DNA from: an uncultured Lachnospiraceae bacterium
GTDB taxonomy: Bacteria; Bacillota; Clostridia; Lachnospirales; Lachnospiraceae
Direction: 5' to 3'
DNA: 64,000 nt
NCBI GenBank assembly: GCA_947625465.1
Contig: CANQOK010000005.1
Coordinates: 27,566 to 91,565 of the forward strand
The notes beneath the pieces are model-generated. The model worked only from the letters and a program-made list of their open reading frames with translations, ran no database searches and was not told the origin of the DNA. Made by a program: the position numbers and the translations under genes. Positions 52,980 through 61,900 of this stretch are shown one piece after another; within the stretch, counting starts at the first letter, position 1; the number at the start of each line of letters is the position of its first letter.

Positions 52980-53627
52980 TCAATCTCTGGTTTCCAGAAC
53001 AAGCAGAACACCGCTTTCTATAATGATTTCCGCAGTTTCTTCTGTGATCTCGTTGCTGACGCCCCAACCGGGGCATACGCCTGCCGTAAAAGTCTGATTT
53101 TCCAAAGGATAGGCAAATCCGCGCAGGGTTACCCCGGTTACCTGGGGTGTAAACGGCAGCAGGGAAACATAGGTTCCATATACACGGTCCCGTTTCAGCT
53201 GTATCCTGCGGTCAGCCAGATAAATTTTATTATGGGCATTCACAATATATCCCTTTTTGCCCGCACGGCGAATCACTTCCAACAGCCCCAGATTGGCGAG
53301 CGTGTGATCCATACGGGTTCCGGTTGCTCCCAGAATCCAGATTTCCTCCGCTCCCATCCGCAGCGCCCAGTCCACAGCCTCCTGGGTATCAGTCTGGTCC
53401 TTGTGCGGATTCAGCGTAATACTCTGAACGCCTTTCTTTTTCAGTTCCGCGATCAAAGCGCTGTTAGCCGTATCAAAATCCCCGATTATATGCGTCGGCA
53501 GGATTTTCAAACGGACAGCCGCCTCTGCTCCGCCGTCCACCGCAATGACCGCATCCCAGTTTTCCACAAAAGAAGCAGCATCGATATCGACACTGCCTCC
53601 GGTAATGATCAATATTTTATGACACAT
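52980..53627 (-). CDS. thiN: Thiamine diphosphokinase
   Basis: A 215-residue enzyme. ITGGSVDIDA, AVDGGAEAAVRL and IIGDFDTAN are the thiamine pyrophosphokinase catalytic motifs; ILGATGTRMDHTLANLG follows. It makes thiamine diphosphate from thiamine and ATP. ATG at 53627 follows GAGGAATTTGAAC and overlaps the end of rpe by 11 bases; the longer frame lies within rpe. Last gene of the prpC-prkC-rsgA-rpe-thiN run, a conserved order in Firmicutes. Confidence 0.92.
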   Translation of the reverse strand: MCHKILIITGGSVDIDAASFVENWDAVIAVDGGAEAAVRLKILPTHIIGDFDTANSALIAELKKKGVQSITLNPHKDQTDTQEAVDWALRMGAEEIWILGATGTRMDHTLANLGLLEVIRRAGKKGYIVNAHNKIYLADRRIQLKRDRVYGTYVSLLPFTPQVTGVTLRGFAYPLENQTFTAGVCPGWGVSNEITEETAEIIIESGVLLVLETRD

Positions 53628-54285
53628 GTTCAAATTCCTCAAACTTCTGTTTAAACGCCCGGATGTTCTCCGCGACATCGCCTTTGAATACCGCTGAGCC
53701 GGCAACTACTACATTGGCTCCCGCTTCCAGAACAATGTCGACATTCGCTGTGGAAATACCGCCGTCTACTTCGATTTCCACATCCAGATTCCGTTCCGTG
53801 ATCATTTTCTTTACATCACGGATCTTCCGCTCCATACCGTCAATATATTTCTGCCCTCCAAAGCCCGGACTGACTGTCATGACAAGGATCAGATCCACCT
53901 CATTGGCAATATAATCCAATACGTCCAGTGAAGTAGCCGGATTCAATGCAACCCCGCAGCGCATTCCCATCCGTTTAATTTCCGTTACGGTTTTATACAG
54001 ATGCTGACAGGCTTCCGCATGAACCGTGATCAGATCCGCGCCGGCTTTCTTAAACTCTTCCAACAGGCGGATCGGTTCCTGAATCATCAGATGCACGTCA
54101 AACGGCTTGCGGGTATACTTATGTAAACATTCCATAACCGGCATTCCAATAGATATACTGGGTACAAAAGAACCGTCCATGACATCTACATGAATATAGT
54201 CCGCCCCCGCCTGATCAGCCGCTATAATCTGCGCTCCCAGATTTGCAAAATCAGAAGCCAGAATGGATGCTGATAATTTAATCAT
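53617..54285 (-). CDS. rpe: Ribulose-phosphate 3-epimerase
   Basis: A 222-residue TIM barrel. Metal and substrate motifs include LSASILASDFANLG, YIHVDVMDGSFVP, DVHLMI and VEVDGGIS. It interconverts ribulose- and xylulose-5-phosphate. ATG at 54285 follows GGAGGAAACT. It is 18 bases downstream of rsgA. Confidence 0.96.
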   Translation of the reverse strand: MIKLSASILASDFANLGAQIIAADQAGADYIHVDVMDGSFVPSISIGMPVMECLHKYTRKPFDVHLMIQEPIRLLEEFKKAGADLITVHAEACQHLYKTVTEIKRMGMRCGVALNPATSLDVLDYIANEVDLILVMTVSPGFGGQKYIDGMERKIRDVKKMITERNLDVEIEVDGGISTANVDIVLEAGANVVVAGSAVFKGDVAENIRAFKQKFEEFEHVS

Positions 54286-54303
54286 AGTTTCCTCCTCCAT
54301 ACA

Positions 54304-55182
54304 TTAATAACGTTTTTTATTTTTTAGCTCCTCATAAAAAAACTTATAATTATCATACCGGCAAGCCGCAATCGTGTTTTTTTGCAGCGCTTCTTTTACT
54401 CTGCAGTCCGGCTCATTGATATGCGCACAGCCGTGGTACCGGCAGTTTCCTTCATATTCCCGAAATTCGGGAAACGCAAACCGCAGTTCTTCCGCTTCGA
54501 TCCCATCCAGCAGCAAAGAACTGAATCCGGGTGTATCAAACAGGTAGGTATCTTTCTCTACATAAAAGATTTCGGAATGTCTGGTCGTATGTCTGCCGCG
54601 TCCGATCTTTGCACTGACCTCTCCGGTATTCATATTGGCCGCCGGAACCAGTGCATTCAGCATGGAAGATTTGCCTACCCCCGACGGTCCCGCCAGTACG
54701 GTTGTCCGGCCCCGGAGCCGCCCGCGAACCTCCTCGATCCCGGTCTGATCGACCGTACTCGTAAAGATCACCGGATATCCTGCTGTTTTTTCATATACCT
54801 GCAGAAAATAATCTGTCTGATCCTGATTTAAATCAATTTTATTAATGCAGATCATTACGGGAATCTGCTGATGCTCCATCGTCACCAGAAATCGATCCAG
54901 CAGATTCGGATTGGGTTCCGGACTGGCAGACGCGAAAATGATGACTGCCTGATCCACATTGGCCACTGCCGGACGCAGCAACTCGTTTTTTCTCGGCAAT
55001 AAGTCCGCGATCCGGCCGGTATGTTCCCACTCGGAAAGAATCTCAATCGTTACATCGTCTCCGACCAGCGGTTTCCTGCCCTGATTTCGAAATAATCCCT
55101 TGGCTTTACATTCATAAACTCCGCAGCCCTCGATATGCACATAGTAAAATCCCGCAATTCCCTTTACAATCTTTCCGCGCAT
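54304..55182 (-). CDS. rsgA: Ribosome small subunit-dependent GTPase A
   Basis: A 292-residue circularly permuted GTPase: N-terminal OB domain, then G4 (INKID) before G1 (LAGPSGVGKSSMLNAL), G3 DTPGFSSL, and a C-terminal zinc finger (CRYHGCAHINEPDC). It checks late 30S maturation. ATG at 55182 is 14 bases after the prkC stop with GGCGGACAGT before it; the longer frame is inside prkC. Confidence 0.95.
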   Translation of the reverse strand: MRGKIVKGIAGFYYVHIEGCGVYECKAKGLFRNQGRKPLVGDDVTIEILSEWEHTGRIADLLPRKNELLRPAVANVDQAVIIFASASPEPNPNLLDRFLVTMEHQQIPVMICINKIDLNQDQTDYFLQVYEKTAGYPVIFTSTVDQTGIEEVRGRLRGRTTVLAGPSGVGKSSMLNALVPAANMNTGEVSAKIGRGRHTTRHSEIFYVEKDTYLFDTPGFSSLLLDGIEAEELRFAFPEFREYEGNCRYHGCAHINEPDCRVKEALQKNTIAACRYDNYKFFYEELKNKKRY

Positions 55183-55196
55183 ATACTGTCCGCCGC

Positions 55197-57461
55197 TTAA
55201 TTGATTGCAACATCCACCTGCCATATGGAAATCCCGTCTACAAAGGCTTCCACTTTGCATGTGGTCTTCTTATCCCGCTTGATCGTATAGGTCCAAGCCG
55301 TCTGCGGCCATTTCGATAATTCTCCATAAGCGCCCATGTCGACAGCCTCTCCGTCTACTTCAACCGTAACCTTACCGCTTGTCAGAAGGGTACCCTCCGC
55401 GTCTTTCAGACTGGATTTCTGCAGAACAACCGTTCCGGTGTACTGTTTTTCCTCTCCCGAATCCGGCTTCTTGGTCGTAGTAGTATCCTCACCTTCCGGA
55501 TTCTTTCCTTTGCTGACTACGACATTGACTTTACTGTCCGCATCGGCCTGTTCTCCGCCTTCCGGATCCGAAGAAATGATCCTGCCTTCCGCGATCGTGT
55601 CACTCCAGTCCTCTGAGGTTTCCCCTAACTGCAATTCAGCTTTTTCTAATTCCTTTTTCGCCTCCTCCGGCGTCATGTTCGTCAGAGTAGGTACGACTAC
55701 CTGTTTCGGTCCGGAGCTGACCACAAATGCAACCCGAGTTCCTTTCGGCAGTTTCTCTCCTGAATTTACAGCCTGAGAAATCACGCGGCCCTTTTCTATC
55801 TCACTGCTTTCCTCATAAAGAACCTCGCCTGGCTCCAGGCCGCTTTCCTGCAGTTTCTTTCTGGCATCTGCTTCCTTTTCTCCGAGCACGCTGGGAACCA
55901 CAGTATCCGCCATATACTCTGCACCTTTGCTTACAACCAGCGAGATCGTATCTCCGTACTGGACTTCCGTACCGGCCGGAGAAGAACTGATGATCCGATT
56001 TGTATCTACTTCTTCACTGAATTCATAGCTGATATCGTATTTCAAACCAAGACTGTCTAATTCCTTTAAGGTTTCATCCAGCGTCTTGCCCGCATAATTG
56101 GCAGCGGCAAACCGATCGGCTCCCTGGCTGATCGTAACCGTGATCGTTGTATTCTTCGCGACGACAGAATTCGGCTTCTCTGACTGATCGCAGATCAGGC
56201 CTTCCTTTACCGTATTGCTCTTGGCATATACATATCTTCTGCCCAGATTCGCCTTCTCCAGCAGCACATCCGCTTCTTCGGATGTCTTTCCCAGCAGATC
56301 CGGCATATACGTATAACGCTCGTCCAGAGTCTCTGTTGTTACCTCTCCCAGCTGAACTCCCGAACCCGCCTCGCTCTGCTTAAAGAATTTCCATACCAGC
56401 ATGATCACAATGATCAGGAAAACAACGCCTGCGATAATACCACCCACGGCAATGATCCGGTCAATCTTCGGATTAACCGCGTCAATATCGTTCTGATCTT
56501 CCAAATCAGCTTCCTCTTCCGGCTCTTCTCCCTCCTGCGGTACGCTCTGGATCACGCCTGCCTTTACCTGCTGCGGATCAAACATCACGGTCTTTCCATC
56601 TGCAGGTTCATCATCAGCGAACTGGACAAAATCCTCATCCGGATGTACCAGAGAACGCTTCAGATCCGCAATCAGAGAAGAAATCTTTAAATAACGGTGG
56701 TCTGCCTTTTTCTGCGTACATTTCTCTACAATCTTCTGCGTACTGACCGGAATATCTTCGATATAATCTCTTAAATCCGGCATCTCGCCCTGAATATGCT
56801 GCAGTGCGACGGCAACCGTAGAGTCCCCCTCAAACGGCATTTCGCCGGTCAGCATCTCAAACATGGTAATACCCAGAGAATAGATATCACTCTTCTCATC
56901 CAGATAACCGCCTCTCGCCTGTTCCGGTGAAATATAATGAACCGATCCCATCGCGTTGGAATTGATGGTATTGGCGGATACGGCCCTCGCGATTCCGAAA
57001 TCCGTTACTTTAACCTTTCCTTCTTTGGAAATGATGATATTCTGCGGCTTGATATCCCGGTGGATAATATGATTGTTATGCGCGCATTCGATTCCCTGCG
57101 CCACCTGAATGGCAATACTGGTCGTTTCTTTTACAGACAGCTTTCCCTTTTTCTGTATGTACTTTTTCAGGGTAATGCCTTCGATCAGTTCCATTACGAT
57201 GTAGTACAGATTATTGTCATCTCCGACATCATAGATACTTACAATATTCGGGTGAGACAAGCCTGCCGCAGACTGCGCCTCGATCCTGAATTTGGAAACA
57301 AAATTCCTGTCTTCGCTAAACTCCTGTTTTAAGACCTTCACAGCAACATTACGGTTCAGTTTGTGATCCTTGGCCTTGTAAACATCCGACATACCACCGG
57401 AGCCTACCTGATCCATAATCTCATATCGATCACCGATAAACATACCATTTCTTAACGTCAT
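55197..57461 (-). CDS. prkC: PASTA-domain Ser/Thr protein kinase (PrkC/Stk1)
   Basis: A 754-residue receptor kinase. The kinase domain (residues about 12-275) has HRDIKPQNIII and VTDFGIARAV. A single helix (GGIIAGVVFLIIVIMLVWKFF) lies near residue 345. Outside are four PASTA units (starts near YMPDLLGKTSEEA, AANYAGKTLDET, TVVPSVLGEKEA, VVVPTLTNMTPEE), then a Thr-rich linker and a small beta domain of about 75 residues. PASTA units bind muropeptides and lipid II; the kinase controls wall synthesis and spore germination. It is paired with the phosphatase prpC, 35 bases upstream. Confidence 0.95.
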   Translation of the reverse strand: MTLRNGMFIGDRYEIMDQVGSGGMSDVYKAKDHKLNRNVAVKVLKQEFSEDRNFVSKFRIEAQSAAGLSHPNIVSIYDVGDDNNLYYIVMELIEGITLKKYIQKKGKLSVKETTSIAIQVAQGIECAHNNHIIHRDIKPQNIIISKEGKVKVTDFGIARAVSANTINSNAMGSVHYISPEQARGGYLDEKSDIYSLGITMFEMLTGEMPFEGDSTVAVALQHIQGEMPDLRDYIEDIPVSTQKIVEKCTQKKADHRYLKISSLIADLKRSLVHPDEDFVQFADDEPADGKTVMFDPQQVKAGVIQSVPQEGEEPEEEADLEDQNDIDAVNPKIDRIIAVGGIIAGVVFLIIVIMLVWKFFKQSEAGSGVQLGEVTTETLDERYTYMPDLLGKTSEEADVLLEKANLGRRYVYAKSNTVKEGLICDQSEKPNSVVAKNTTITVTISQGADRFAAANYAGKTLDETLKELDSLGLKYDISYEFSEEVDTNRIISSSPAGTEVQYGDTISLVVSKGAEYMADTVVPSVLGEKEADARKKLQESGLEPGEVLYEESSEIEKGRVISQAVNSGEKLPKGTRVAFVVSSGPKQVVVPTLTNMTPEEAKKELEKAELQLGETSEDWSDTIAEGRIISSDPEGGEQADADSKVNVVVSKGKNPEGEDTTTTKKPDSGEEKQYTGTVVLQKSSLKDAEGTLLTSGKVTVEVDGEAVDMGAYGELSKWPQTAWTYTIKRDKKTTCKVEAFVDGISIWQVDVAIN

Positions 57462-57496
57462 AAGTCCTATCCTTTCTATGTTGTATTTTCACATTC

Positions 57497-58222
57497 CTAA
57501 TAGTCAAGCTGAATTAAAATGACTGATATATTATCACTGCCTCCGTTTTGGTTGGCCTGTGTAATAAGCGCTTCTACAACTTTTGTCTGGTCTTCATGAT
57601 GATTAACGATATGCCGGATCACAACATCCTCTACCATATTCGTCAATCCGTCCGAGCACATCAGGATCTTATCCCCCGGCTCATATTCAATTTCAAAAAA
57701 ATCCGGTACTACCTGGCTCTCCGCGCCGATCGCCCTGGTGATCACATTTTTCTTTTTATGCCTTCTGGCGTTTGCCTCGTTCAGTTCTCCCAGGCTGACC
57801 ATTTCCTCTACCAGCGAATGATCCCTGCTGATCTGTTTGATGGAATCGTTGATCAGATATAATCGGCTGTCTCCCACATTGGCAATATAAATCGTCTGCT
57901 GCAGAATCGTCGCAACTACGATCGTAGTCCCCATACCCTCATAATCGGGACTCGTTTTCGCTTCTTCTACCAAGCGCCGGTTCGCTTCCTGAATCGCATT
58001 GTCGATCAGCGTGATCGGATTGGAATCCTTCGACTGCCGGATATGCTCCACCACATGATTCACTGTCATCCTGGATGCTACATCCCCCGCCCGGTGTCCC
58101 CCCATTCCGTCTGCCACAATAAACAGATTCGGTAATTTTCCAACCGGTTCCTGAGAAACAAAAATATAATCCTGATTGATTGTACGCTGTCGTCCGATAT
58201 CTGTTCTGCCATAAGCACGCAT
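57497..58222 (-). CDS. prpC: PP2C-family protein phosphatase (PrpC/Stp)
   Basis: A 241-residue metal-dependent phosphatase. The metal-binding motifs are RTINQDYIFV, VADGMGGHRAGD, VGDSRLYLI and SDGLTNMV with GGSDNISV. It removes phosphate from targets of PrkC. First gene of the operon within the window; the usual upstream rlmN is not here, replaced by broken genes. ATG follows AGAGGAGAAAACGC. Confidence 0.96.
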   Translation of the reverse strand: MRAYGRTDIGRQRTINQDYIFVSQEPVGKLPNLFIVADGMGGHRAGDVASRMTVNHVVEHIRQSKDSNPITLIDNAIQEANRRLVEEAKTSPDYEGMGTTIVVATILQQTIYIANVGDSRLYLINDSIKQISRDHSLVEEMVSLGELNEANARRHKKKNVITRAIGAESQVVPDFFEIEYEPGDKILMCSDGLTNMVEDVVIRHIVNHHEDQTKVVEALITQANQNGGSDNISVILIQLDY

Positions 58223-58362
58223 GCGTTTTCTCCTCTCATCTCTCAGTTTTATGATTCCTGCGCCGTATATCCGTATCCGTGATATCGGATCGTCCGAGCT
58301 GACCGCAGGCCCCTGTATATCTCTTTTATCACATCTTATATTTAAATTATATTACCACACGA

Positions 58363-58410
58363 CGAAAAAAAAGACAAGGTGTTAATTATTACACCTCATC
58401 TTTTTTTATT
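58363..58410. terminator. Bidirectional terminator upstream of prpC
   Basis: AGGTGT/ACACCT stem with an 8-base loop, extended by A8 and T7 tracts on either side. It would stop transcripts coming through the degenerate region at 58490-58832. Confidence 0.7.
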
Positions 58411-58489
58411 TTAACACTGTACGAAGCGTGTATATGCAATTTTTGAAATGTTAAGATTGCGAAAGGTTTTATACTTTTTAAGCTGATAT

Positions 58490-58564
58490 TTATGATATCA
58501 AGTCGGTAAATCCCGTTTGGTCGAAGATGTCCTGAACTATCTCGTTCTGTCCGGTGACGGTGAG
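58490..58564 (-). pseudogene. C-terminal scrap resembling a STAS-domain protein
   Basis: The frame reads LTVTGQNEIVQDIFDQTGF then TDLIS and stops. The IVQDIFDQTGFTDLI pattern recalls the last helix of STAS anti-sigma-factor antagonists. No start or upstream part exists: the preceding DNA belongs to a recombinase N terminus in another frame. Confidence 0.35.
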
Positions 58565-58629
58565 ATTGCCTGTTTATCCTCAATCTGTTCTTTTGTGCTT
58601 ACCCGAATATATCCGTAACGCGCTGCCAT
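58537..58629 (-). pseudogene. Serine recombinase N-terminal remnant
   Basis: An ATG after AAAAGGAGGATTTA starts MAARYGYIRVSTKEQ, the classic resolvase/invertase N terminus with the catalytic Ser in RVST. The frame stops after 30 codons; similarity ends near residue 22. The rest of the gene is missing, replaced by the STAS-like scrap. Confidence 0.75.
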
Positions 58630-58832
58630 TAAATCCTCCTTTTAGAGCAACATAATACCTTTGTTCTGCCTACCGTATCATTGGTCACAGACAGCCCTTT
58701 GACTGAACTGAAGGTGTTCGCGATGCAGATCGGATTTGTCGGGGAGCCGGCCGCAGACGCCATCAAATCCAGCAAATCGTCCAGCATCGTTTTGTCGTGA
58801 CCGATCTTGTGACGCGCCATGATGTCGTCCAA
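58629..58832 (-). pseudogene. Fragment of an AAA_14/DUF4143-type ATP-binding protein
   Basis: About 55 residues (VLDDIMARHKIGHDK, LLDLMASAAGSPTNP, ANTFSSVKGLSVTNDTVGR) match the middle of DUF4143-type AAA proteins, just before the YLxYLEDAFL block. The N-terminal ATPase part is absent, and the C-terminal part is cut after TVGR. Confidence 0.6.
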
Positions 58833-58895
58833 AACGTTGTATTTTGACGTGAAATGGGAAAAGAGACTTGTTATAAACTTATCTTGACCATAATA

Positions 58896-58933
58896 AAAAG
58901 GACACTCTCCTGCAATTAGGAAAATGTCCTTTT
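58896..58933 (-). terminator. Intrinsic terminator after the BIG2 protease gene
   Basis: AAAAGGACA/TGTCCTTTT stem with extra inner pairs (TCCT/AGGA), T-rich downstream on the minus strand. Confidence 0.85.
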
Positions 58934-58969
58934 AAAATTCAAAATACTGTTTTCAGAAAAAGAGCTTTT

Positions 58970-61900
58970 TTATTGTTTCCTGCTGAATTTTACCGACACT
59001 GCCAGCATAATGGAAAACGATCCCAACATGAGAAGCAGAAGCATAAACACCGAAGTCTTATCCCCAGTAGCCGGTGAATCAGGTTTATGTGTCGATGGCG
59101 CAGACGTATCTGCAGGCTTAGACGTATCTACAGGCTTGACCGTATCCTCAGGCTTAGGCGTATCCTCGGCTCCCATCTGATCCTCGTACACGATCGTATA
59201 GCTGGAAAACTTGTTTGTCTTAAATGTAATCGTATTGGGATCCTTATCTCCATCTTCCAGTATGTCCGCAGCCCCATCGTGCAGACGGACAATCGCGAAT
59301 GTCCGGCCCGCAACCCGCAGGCTCTCCGGCACAGTCACAACAATCGTTATTTCCGCAGAACCTGTATTGGTAATAGACACCTGTGCTGCACCTTCTATAA
59401 TCTTGAGCAGGGAAATATCGAGATATTGCCCCACAACAAAACTTCTTCCATCTTTCGAGATACAATTACTCACCGCTTTCTTTTCCGCTGCTGTCACGGT
59501 ATTGCCGACATCTGCAACCGTCAGTTCAATTTTAATCTTTGCGCCTTTCTCAACAGCCTCCTTATCTTCCGGAGTCAGTACCGCATTCTCAATCGCGGAG
59601 TGGACATCCGCCGGGATTGACACCGTGGGTGCGCCGGGCTGCGGAGCTGCCTCTACTTCCACTTTTCCCGATCCAGTGTCAGGATCCGGCGTCGGTTTTG
59701 ATGCAGCTTCCACGGTCACCTTGCATACTGCGGTTTTCTCTCCATCAATTGTTGTCACCGTAATCTCTGCTTCTCCCGGTGCCTTTGCTGTCAGTTTCCC
59801 GTTCCCATCAACAGAAACGATCGTATCATCGGAAGATTCCCACGTCACGGCTTTGTCCGTGGCATTTGCAGGCTGCACTGTCGCCGTAATGTCAACCGTG
59901 TCTCCTTCTGTCAGAGTCAGTTCCGTCTGATCAAGCGTTACATTCTCCACAGGGATCACCCTGGCTTTCACCGTTACCCTGCAGGCATCAGTCTTTCCGC
60001 CGTCCTTTGTCGTCACCGTGATCTCTGCTTCTCCCGGTGCTTTTGCCATCAGATTTCCATTCTCATCAATGGAAACGATCGTATCGTCGGAAGATTTCCA
60101 GGTCACGGCTTTGTCCGTGGCATTTGCAGGCAGTACTGTCGCACTAAACCCTGCGGTGTCTCCTTCCGTCAGAGTCAGTTCTGTCTGATCAAGCGTAACA
60201 CTCTCCACGGGGATCACCCTGGCATTTACCTTTACCTTGCATTTCGCATTTTTCCCATTTGTAGCCGTCACCGTGATCTCTGCTTCTCCCGGTGCCTTCG
60301 CTGTCAGCTTTCCGTTTCCATCGACGGAAACGATCGTATCATCGGAAGATTTCCATGTCACCGTTTTGTCCGTGGCATTTGCAGGCCGGACTGTCGCCGT
60401 AAGGTCAGCCGTGTCTCCTTCCGTCAGAGTCAGCTCCGTCTGATCAAGCGTTACACTCTCCACGGGGATCACCCTGGCTTCTACCATCACCTTGCATACT
60501 GCGGTTTTCTCTCCATCGATTGTTGTCACCGTGATCTCTGCTTCTCCCGGTGCCTTCGCTGTCAGCTTCCCGTTCCCATTAACGGAAACTATCGTATCAT
60601 CAGAAGATTTCCATGTCACCGTTTTGTCTGTGGCATTTGCAGGCAGTACTGTCGCGGTCAGTTCCGCTGTGTCCCCCTCGGTCAGCGTAAGCTCTTCCTG
60701 ATCGAGCGTTACACTCTCCACGGGGATCACCCTGGCTTTCACCTTTACTTTGCATTTCGCATTTTTCCCATTTGTAGCCGTCACCGTAATTTCCGCTTCT
60801 CCCGGTGCCTTCGCTGTCAGCTTCCCGTTCCCATCTACGGAAACGATCGTATCGTCGGAAGATTCCCATGTCACCGTTTTGTCCGTGGCGTTTGCAGGCT
60901 GGACCGTGGCACTCAGCGATGCTGTGTCTCCTTCCGTCAGCGTAAGCTCCTCCTTATCAAGAGTCACACTCTCCACGGGGATCACCCTGGCTTTCACCGT
61001 TACCTTGCATTTCGCATTTTTCCCATTTGTTGTCGTCACCGTGATCTCTGCTTCTCCCGGTGCCTTCGCTGTCAGCTTCCCGTTCCCATCTACGGAAACG
61101 ATCGTATCATCAGAAGATTCCCACGTCACCGTCTTGTTCGTGGCTGCCTCTGGCAGCACCGTCGCACTCAGCGATGCTGTGTCTCCCTCTGTCAGAGTCA
61201 ACTCTGTCTGATCAAGGGTCACCAACTCCGCCTGAATCTCCTTTTCTTTTACCGTCACATTGCAGACTGCCGTCTTTCCATTGACTGTGGTGACGGTTAC
61301 TTTTGCCGTACCTGGTGCTACAGCAGTCAGACGGCCGCTGCAATCCACGGTGACTACGTCATGATCCGAACTTTCCCAGGAGAGAGTCTGATCCAGCGCG
61401 TCCGCAGGCGTGACGGATGCTGTGAGAGCATCGGTACTGCCCTCGGTCATGGTCAGTTCTTTCCTGTCCAACGCAACAGACTCAGGCTCGATCCTGTAGT
61501 CCTGTTCCAGCTCCTCATCCGTGCGGAGATTGGTAAAGCCCTTTATCCGCAGGGTATTTCTCGATGTATTATTCCACCTGCCATCCGCTTCTTTTTTGAA
61601 TGTCAGGTCATTTTTAGAGGTTTCCTCAGCCGAATAGATGGCTCCGCCCCCAGGCATCCTCACAACAATGGTGAAATATTTTCCCGGTTCCAGCTTTACC
61701 GGTTGGTCCAGCCGAATAGTGTAAAATCCGCCGAATGTAAGCTCTCTTTTCCCTGTTGCCGCCGCTTTCGAGCCGTTTAATGGATCAGGCTGATCGCACA
61801 GCAGAGAAGCTTCGTCCACATCTGTATAAACCTCTACCTCAACCAGACCGTTGCCGCTTATCCCTACATTGACCGCCTCCAGATATTCCTCCTTACCGGT

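Noticed and set aside
59211..61211. Several plus-strand frames rich in Ser/Val/Thr opposite the BIG2 repeats
   Set aside because: They repeat because the BIG2 DNA repeats; no start signals. The repeats are coding tandem repeats, not a CRISPR array (units too long, no spacers).
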